Source: Candidatus Nitronereus thalassa
GTDB lineage: Bacteria; Nitrospirota; Nitrospiria; Nitrospirales; UBA8639
DNA: 64,000 nt
Reading direction: 5' to 3'
Assembly (NCBI RefSeq): GCF_032191465.1
Contig: NZ_JAQOUE010000001.1
Span: 3,193,501 to 3,257,500, forward strand
Shown here piece after piece: positions 60,511-64,000 of this stretch (the stretch's first letter is position 1; each line of letters opens with the position of its first letter). The notes beneath the pieces are model-generated. The model saw only the letters and a program-made list of their open reading frames with translations. It had not been told where the DNA came from and ran no database searches. Made by a program: the position numbers and the translations under genes.

Positions 60511-61355
60511 TTGCCTGACCCGACTTCTGCTCGCCAATCCACCGACTCAAACCAATAGTTCTGCGTGGAATCCAACCACCCGTCTGCCTCATGCGCGGTG
60601 ATCCAAGCGTTGAGGAAATTCAAAAAATCCTGGTTTCCGTGATTGACGGCAAAACCGGCATAGGTTTGGAGTAAAGGGCGAGATAAGGGTTCATCGACTT
60701 TTTGAGGATGATCGATGGCCAAAAATGTCGGAATGGGATTGTGTTCAACATACCCGTGCACTTCGCCTTCCAACAGCGCATGAATCGCTTCTTGACTATT
60801 GGCGTACAGTGTAAGATTGGCCTTAGGAAATACCCGACCCACCAAGTCTGCCGATACCGTTTTCGAAATGGCTGCCAGATTAATCGCAGAATGGTTGAGG
60901 TCCTTGAGCCCGGTAAAATCCTTCGTGAGTCGAATATTGGTGGCTAACCCTACACCCGAATTGGCATAAGGCTGACTGAAGCTGACTTGCAGTGCCCGTT
61001 GGGGGGTGATGGTGATCCCCGCCACGATGATATCAATATTCTTTTTGTGCAGGGCCGGAATGATGTCTTCCCAGTCAAAGGGTTTCAATTCTACTTTCAC
61101 GCCAAGGTCTTTCGCCAATTGTTTGGCCACGTCGATTTCGAACCCGATCAATTCGCCCTTCTTGTTTTTCATTGTCCAAGGCGTAAACAGCGACACGCCG
61201 ACACGCAATGTCTGGGTCTCCAGGACGCGTTTCAGCGTTCCCTGATGAACCGTAGCGGTTTGATCAGCCATCAGGAATGTTGGAATACACAATAGATAGA
61301 ATCCAAGCATGCCGATGACTAATCGGCGAGTGAAAGCAGAGTGGAAAACATTCAT
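60507..61355 (-). CDS. Periplasmic solute-binding protein (amino-acid ABC type)
   Basis: This 282-residue protein has a signal peptide (to about FLMADQ) and the family 3 binding protein fold: LRVGVSLFTPWTMKNKKGELIGFEIDVAKQLAKDLGV, DIIVAGITITPQRALQVSFSQPY, AINLAAISKTVSADLV and ALLEGEVHGYV. The ligand is likely a polar amino acid. No permease or ATPase is encoded nearby, so it may instead belong to a signalling or tripartite system. AAGGTGAT precedes the ATG. Confidence 0.9.
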   Translation of the reverse strand: MNVFHSAFTRRLVIGMLGFYLLCIPTFLMADQTATVHQGTLKRVLETQTLRVGVSLFTPWTMKNKKGELIGFEIDVAKQLAKDLGVKVELKPFDWEDIIPALHKKNIDIIVAGITITPQRALQVSFSQPYANSGVGLATNIRLTKDFTGLKDLNHSAINLAAISKTVSADLVGRVFPKANLTLYANSQEAIHALLEGEVHGYVEHNPIPTFLAIDHPQKVDEPLSRPLLQTYAGFAVNHGNQDFLNFLNAWITAHEADGWLDSTQNYWFESVDWRAEVGSGK

Positions 61356-61564
61356 GTGCAATATCACCTTAGAAATATTGGGTAAATGAAACGTGTATAG
61401 GGTAGACCGAGGGGTTGTGATGCCAAACAAGAAAAGCACAAGTGATGGTCGGTATTGAATGACGTCATCACTGTAAAGCTTTTTGTCGTTAATTATCAAA
61501 TCACTTGGTTTTCGTTCCCCTTCAATTGAATAGATGGTTTTTAGGAAATTCCCTCCTCGCAGCG

Positions 61565-61717
61565 TTAGTCGTGCGCCAGAGGCTTATCGGTAAACACATA
61601 TTCTTTAAATTCTTTGCTGAACGTCGGGTCTTGCCGGCGGATTCACTCCAGCACCATGGCCGCATGATTTTTTTCTTCATCTCGGTTGTGGGCCAAAATA
61701 GCCTTCAACTCAGAATT
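61565..61717 (-). pseudogene. Encapsulated ferritin-like (EncFtn) gene remnant
   Basis: About 50 codons encode SELKAILAHNRDEEKNHAAMVLE-stop-IRRQDPTF and end in YVFTDKPLAHD-stop. This is the C-terminal half of encapsulin-associated ferritin, with the ferroxidase Glu/His of RDEEKNH retained. An in-frame TGA (61643-61645) stands where the family has Trp, and the N-terminal half is missing. No encapsulin gene is in the window. Confidence 0.75.
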
Positions 61718-61728
61718 TTTTTATAATT

Positions 61729-61794
61729 AGGGTCAGACACGAATTAATTTTCTTCCGTCGATTTGCTCTCCTGTGCTTCGCACCGAAGCATAGC
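61729..61794. repeat. Possible REP-like repeat unit
   Basis: GGTCAGACACGAATTAATTTTC is followed by hairpin TGCTTCG-CAC-CGAAGCA at 61,774-61,790. The first motif resembles sequences beside REP/IS200-type elements in many genomes (from memory). It may mark the breakpoint that removed the EncFtn gene start. Confidence 0.35.
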
Positions 61795-62003
61795 AAGCCC
61801 TAACGCGGACCATCTGCCACGGTGTCCGAGGTTGTGATTTCGTCGAATCCCAGCTCATGGCTGTCGTCGACGATGATGTCCCTCAGTATAACTAAGAAGG
61901 AGGTGGTCAGGCCTTCAATGTTCTTAGTATTATTGGATCAAAAATGGTCATGGCCCTCTGCCCAAACGGGAGAGGGCCAGAAGTGGACTTTCTCGATAAT
62001 CTT

Positions 62004-62918
62004 TTACTTCACCCCAAAGAGGTCAAAACACGTCATTTGTTGTTCATGGTTGCAAGTTGCGCGAGCCTTTCCTTTTAATCCTGCGCAATTGTCGGCAATC
62101 AATGTCGAAATACATTGGCCAAGGTTTTTAAATTGAGGTGCTGGTTCAAAATCATAGGAGGCATCGGCATTCGTGCCGGTGATGTCGACTTTGTCAAAAT
62201 AGCCGATCTGTCCTTGATTAAAACTTCCTACTCCAACACTGACGGCTACAAGATCGGCCTGGCCAAAATCCGGGGTCAGTGTAGTCAACCAATCGGCTAA
62301 CGTGGGACAGACCGGAGCACCACATCCACCTGCGCCATTTGGTGCTCCAAATCCGCCAGTCGTCCACCAGCCACCAACTATTTGATTAAGGTCAGATCGC
62401 ATCCAGACATCTTGTGCCGGATTATTGCCAAACCCGTTTTGATACGGTTCGTAGACGAGGGTGGCAAAACAATCACCCCCAATTGTTTCATCACACACCG
62501 GGTTAAAAAAGGTTAACTTAATTGATGGAGCCGCGTTGAGATTTTGCCCGGCGTTGCTGGCTTTGTGCCACGAGTACCCAATTCCTATCGTTGGAATAAT
62601 ACTGGAGGCCGTTCCAAAACTATTGGCCACTGCTACTTCCGCTTTTGCGGGATTGGTCGAGTCAGTCGTTAATTTTGCCGCACCATTAGGCAAGGGTTGA
62701 TTGGTTTCGAGATCCCCACCCAGTCCCGTCAGGTCCGCAATACTTGCCGTTCCCCCAATACGGACATCACTTTCAAACCATACCCCTGGGGTTGGCGGAT
62801 TTGGCGTGGGATTTGGAGCGAAGCCGGTGACGGTGGTTTGAGCAAACACAGTCGAAGCGAACGCAAGGACACCGAAGAATGAAACCATGCATGGGATTGA
62901 ATGAAATTTTTTCACCAT
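62004..62918 (-). CDS. Secreted beta-rich protein of unknown function
   Basis: This 304-residue protein has a signal peptide (MVKKFHSI to about VFAQ) and a Gly/Asn/Thr-rich beta domain (ADLTGLGGDLET, IIPTIGIGYSWHKAS, NPVCDETIGGDCFATLVYEPY) with paired cysteines, suggesting disulfides. The C-terminus has a helical segment with four cysteines (CISTLIADNCAGLKGKARATC, QQMTCFD). No PEP-CTERM tail. AAAGGGG precedes the ATG at 62918. Confidence 0.75.
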   Translation of the reverse strand: MVKKFHSIPCMVSFFGVLAFASTVFAQTTVTGFAPNPTPNPPTPGVWFESDVRIGGTASIADLTGLGGDLETNQPLPNGAAKLTTDSTNPAKAEVAVANSFGTASSIIPTIGIGYSWHKASNAGQNLNAAPSIKLTFFNPVCDETIGGDCFATLVYEPYQNGFGNNPAQDVWMRSDLNQIVGGWWTTGGFGAPNGAGGCGAPVCPTLADWLTTLTPDFGQADLVAVSVGVGSFNQGQIGYFDKVDITGTNADASYDFEPAPQFKNLGQCISTLIADNCAGLKGKARATCNHEQQMTCFDLFGVK

Positions 62919-63399
62919 GAGAACCCCTTTCTGATTAAAAGTAATCGATAAGGACTTCACAAACTCGCGCTGAACATTTCTAAAGGGAAAAGATAAATCC
63001 ATGGTGACTCTAGCAGTTCTATAATTTCGACAACAATTGGGATACTTCCCTAATGGCATTCGTTGGGAATTTTGGCCCTTGGTAACGTGTAAGTAGATGG
63101 GCTTCGATCTTGCTTGACAGGTGCTGCCTATCCATTTTCCCTATCAGTCGGGCATTCATATTTTTAGTTTGTCAATGAAAGGTTCTTTACTTTTCCGCCT
63201 TTTCGAAGAAATGAGGTGGTGATCACGGTGGTCAAACCGTGACCCTTCTTTATAGAGGAAATGCCATCTCTTGTGGCGGGATTGGTAGAAAGCCCTGGAA
63301 ATCGAACAATCAAGGGTATTGTTGGGTGGTTTAAGAATATTTGGCGTTGTACAATTTAAACAATTCAAAAAAGTCGGGGTTTTATCCATGGAGGTATTT
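62919..63399. other. Intergenic region
   Basis: About 480 bp between divergent genes. A hairpin TCACGGT-ggtcaa-ACCGTGA is at 63,223-63,242, without a T run. No gene is supported. Confidence 0.35.
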
Positions 63400-63705
63400 A
63401 TGAAATACGTTTTTACCGGATTGCTCGTTGGCATTCTTTTTAGCAGTGGTACGGTGTCTGCCCAAGAATTCCCGGATACCCGGTGTCTCACTTTGGCCAA
63501 AGAGTTTAGCGAGACTCCCGATAGCCTGACTCTCCAAGAGTTAGAGCGCTTGCGGTTTTGTGTGCAGCAGACCTTGGCACATCGCGAAAAGAATTTAAAA
63601 GGGGAAATTTTGAAGGGCACGATTATTGAGCCACCATCCCCGTCAGATGGACCAGTAGACACACCACTCCTGGCAGACCCAAAAACCTTGAAGACCATTC
63701 CATAG
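63400..63705 (+). CDS. Small secreted protein
   Basis: This 101-residue protein starts at MKYVFTGL with GGAGGT upstream. A signal peptide ends near VSAQ and the mature part has two cysteines (TRCLTLAK, LRFCVQQ) in a helical hairpin, then a Pro-rich tail. No family is recognised; the two Cys may form a disulfide between helices. Confidence 0.6.
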   Translation: MKYVFTGLLVGILFSSGTVSAQEFPDTRCLTLAKEFSETPDSLTLQELERLRFCVQQTLAHREKNLKGEILKGTIIEPPSPSDGPVDTPLLADPKTLKTIP

Positions 63706-63920
63706 GTGCATTGTTAGAGGAATGGCTCGAGTTGGTGGCTATCCGGCAACGATAATTGGATTCGGAAAGTTGCAACCTATCCCTTGCTTCAAATCTTGAT
63801 CTTTTCTCAGAATCCTTTAAGCACGATCTTGCCCCGTGTGCTTTGCCGAGACGAAATTTAGTATCCACGGGGTTGGCTGTCCCGGCGATGATCTTGGCGG
63901 GAAGAATCGAGGCCTTCGAC

Positions 63921-63998
63921 TTAGGATCCCTCTAGGGGAATGTCCTGCACGGCATCTTCCAGGGCAATGGGGTCACGGCTTTTATAGTCAGTCACCCT
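63921..63998 (-). CDS. Possible C-terminal end of a gene at the window edge (partial)
   Basis: The minus strand reads RVTDYKSRDPIALEDAVQDIPLEGS before a stop at 63,921-63,923. The composition is protein-like but 26 codons cannot identify a family, and the start is outside the window. Confidence 0.3.
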   Translation of the reverse strand, partial: RVTDYKSRDPIALEDAVQDIPLEGS

Positions 63999-64000
63999 TA

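Noticed and set aside
61800-61900. Minus-strand stretch reading DIIVDDSHELGFDEITTSD
   Set aside because: Protein-like in part, but too short and without start or family; not enough to call a gene remnant.

Overview
The window most resembles a chromosome segment from the phylum Nitrospirota, probably a Nitrospira-type chemolithoautotroph. This is inferred from gene content, not from a marker-gene match. The main argument is an 11.5 kb respiratory operon (about 3.8-15.3 kb). It combines a Rieske/cytochrome b pair, two CydA-like cytochrome bd subunits without CydB, five c-type cytochromes and a heme b subunit of the type found with molybdopterin enzymes such as nitrite oxidoreductase. Base composition looks close to balanced by eye. 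No phage or complete insertion sequence is visible.

Layout. Positions 1-3.1 kb hold isoprenoid and hopanoid genes (end of dxs, ispG, tRNA-Cys, hpnH). The respiratory operon follows and ends at a strong terminator at 15.34 kb. A prenyltransferase, a DUF2914 protein and tRNA-Thr(CGU) come next. At 18.5-23.5 kb lies an error-prone repair cassette: a LexA-like S24 repressor with its own palindrome, a catalytically impaired ImuB-like Y-family protein and a DnaE2-type polymerase. Positions 23.6-30.7 kb carry a papain/alpha-beta-hydrolase fusion, a HIT protein, an SGNH hydrolase, and a translationally coupled zinc peptidase/ATP-grasp pair. Positions 30.7-36.2 kb, all on the minus strand, hold a histidine kinase/response regulator pair, a cupredoxin, a receiver-only protein, a globin and two cell-envelope proteins.

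From 36.6 to 64 kb the region is accessory. It contains an old yellow enzyme group, a YHS protein with a 16-bp palindrome in its promoter, an acetolactate synthase-like enzyme, an ECF sigma factor, and a PPOX/DsrE/TetR group with two identical 16-bp operators and a swarm of short GC-rich repeats. A 1253-residue protein with a nuclease-like N-terminus is a defence candidate. Two toxin-antitoxin modules, an EthD gene with two decayed copies of its 3' end, a PEP-CTERM protein, a lipoprotein truncated hemoglobin divergent from a Cys-rich MarR regulator, and a broken encapsulated-ferritin gene follow.

Working together: the respiratory operon probably forms one membrane assembly moving electrons among quinone, cytochrome c and an acceptor at the bd-like subunits. 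The accessory half is dominated by stress, redox/NO-type and defence functions, each under a local regulator whose operators can often be read in the sequence. Several gene remnants show that it is a zone of turnover.
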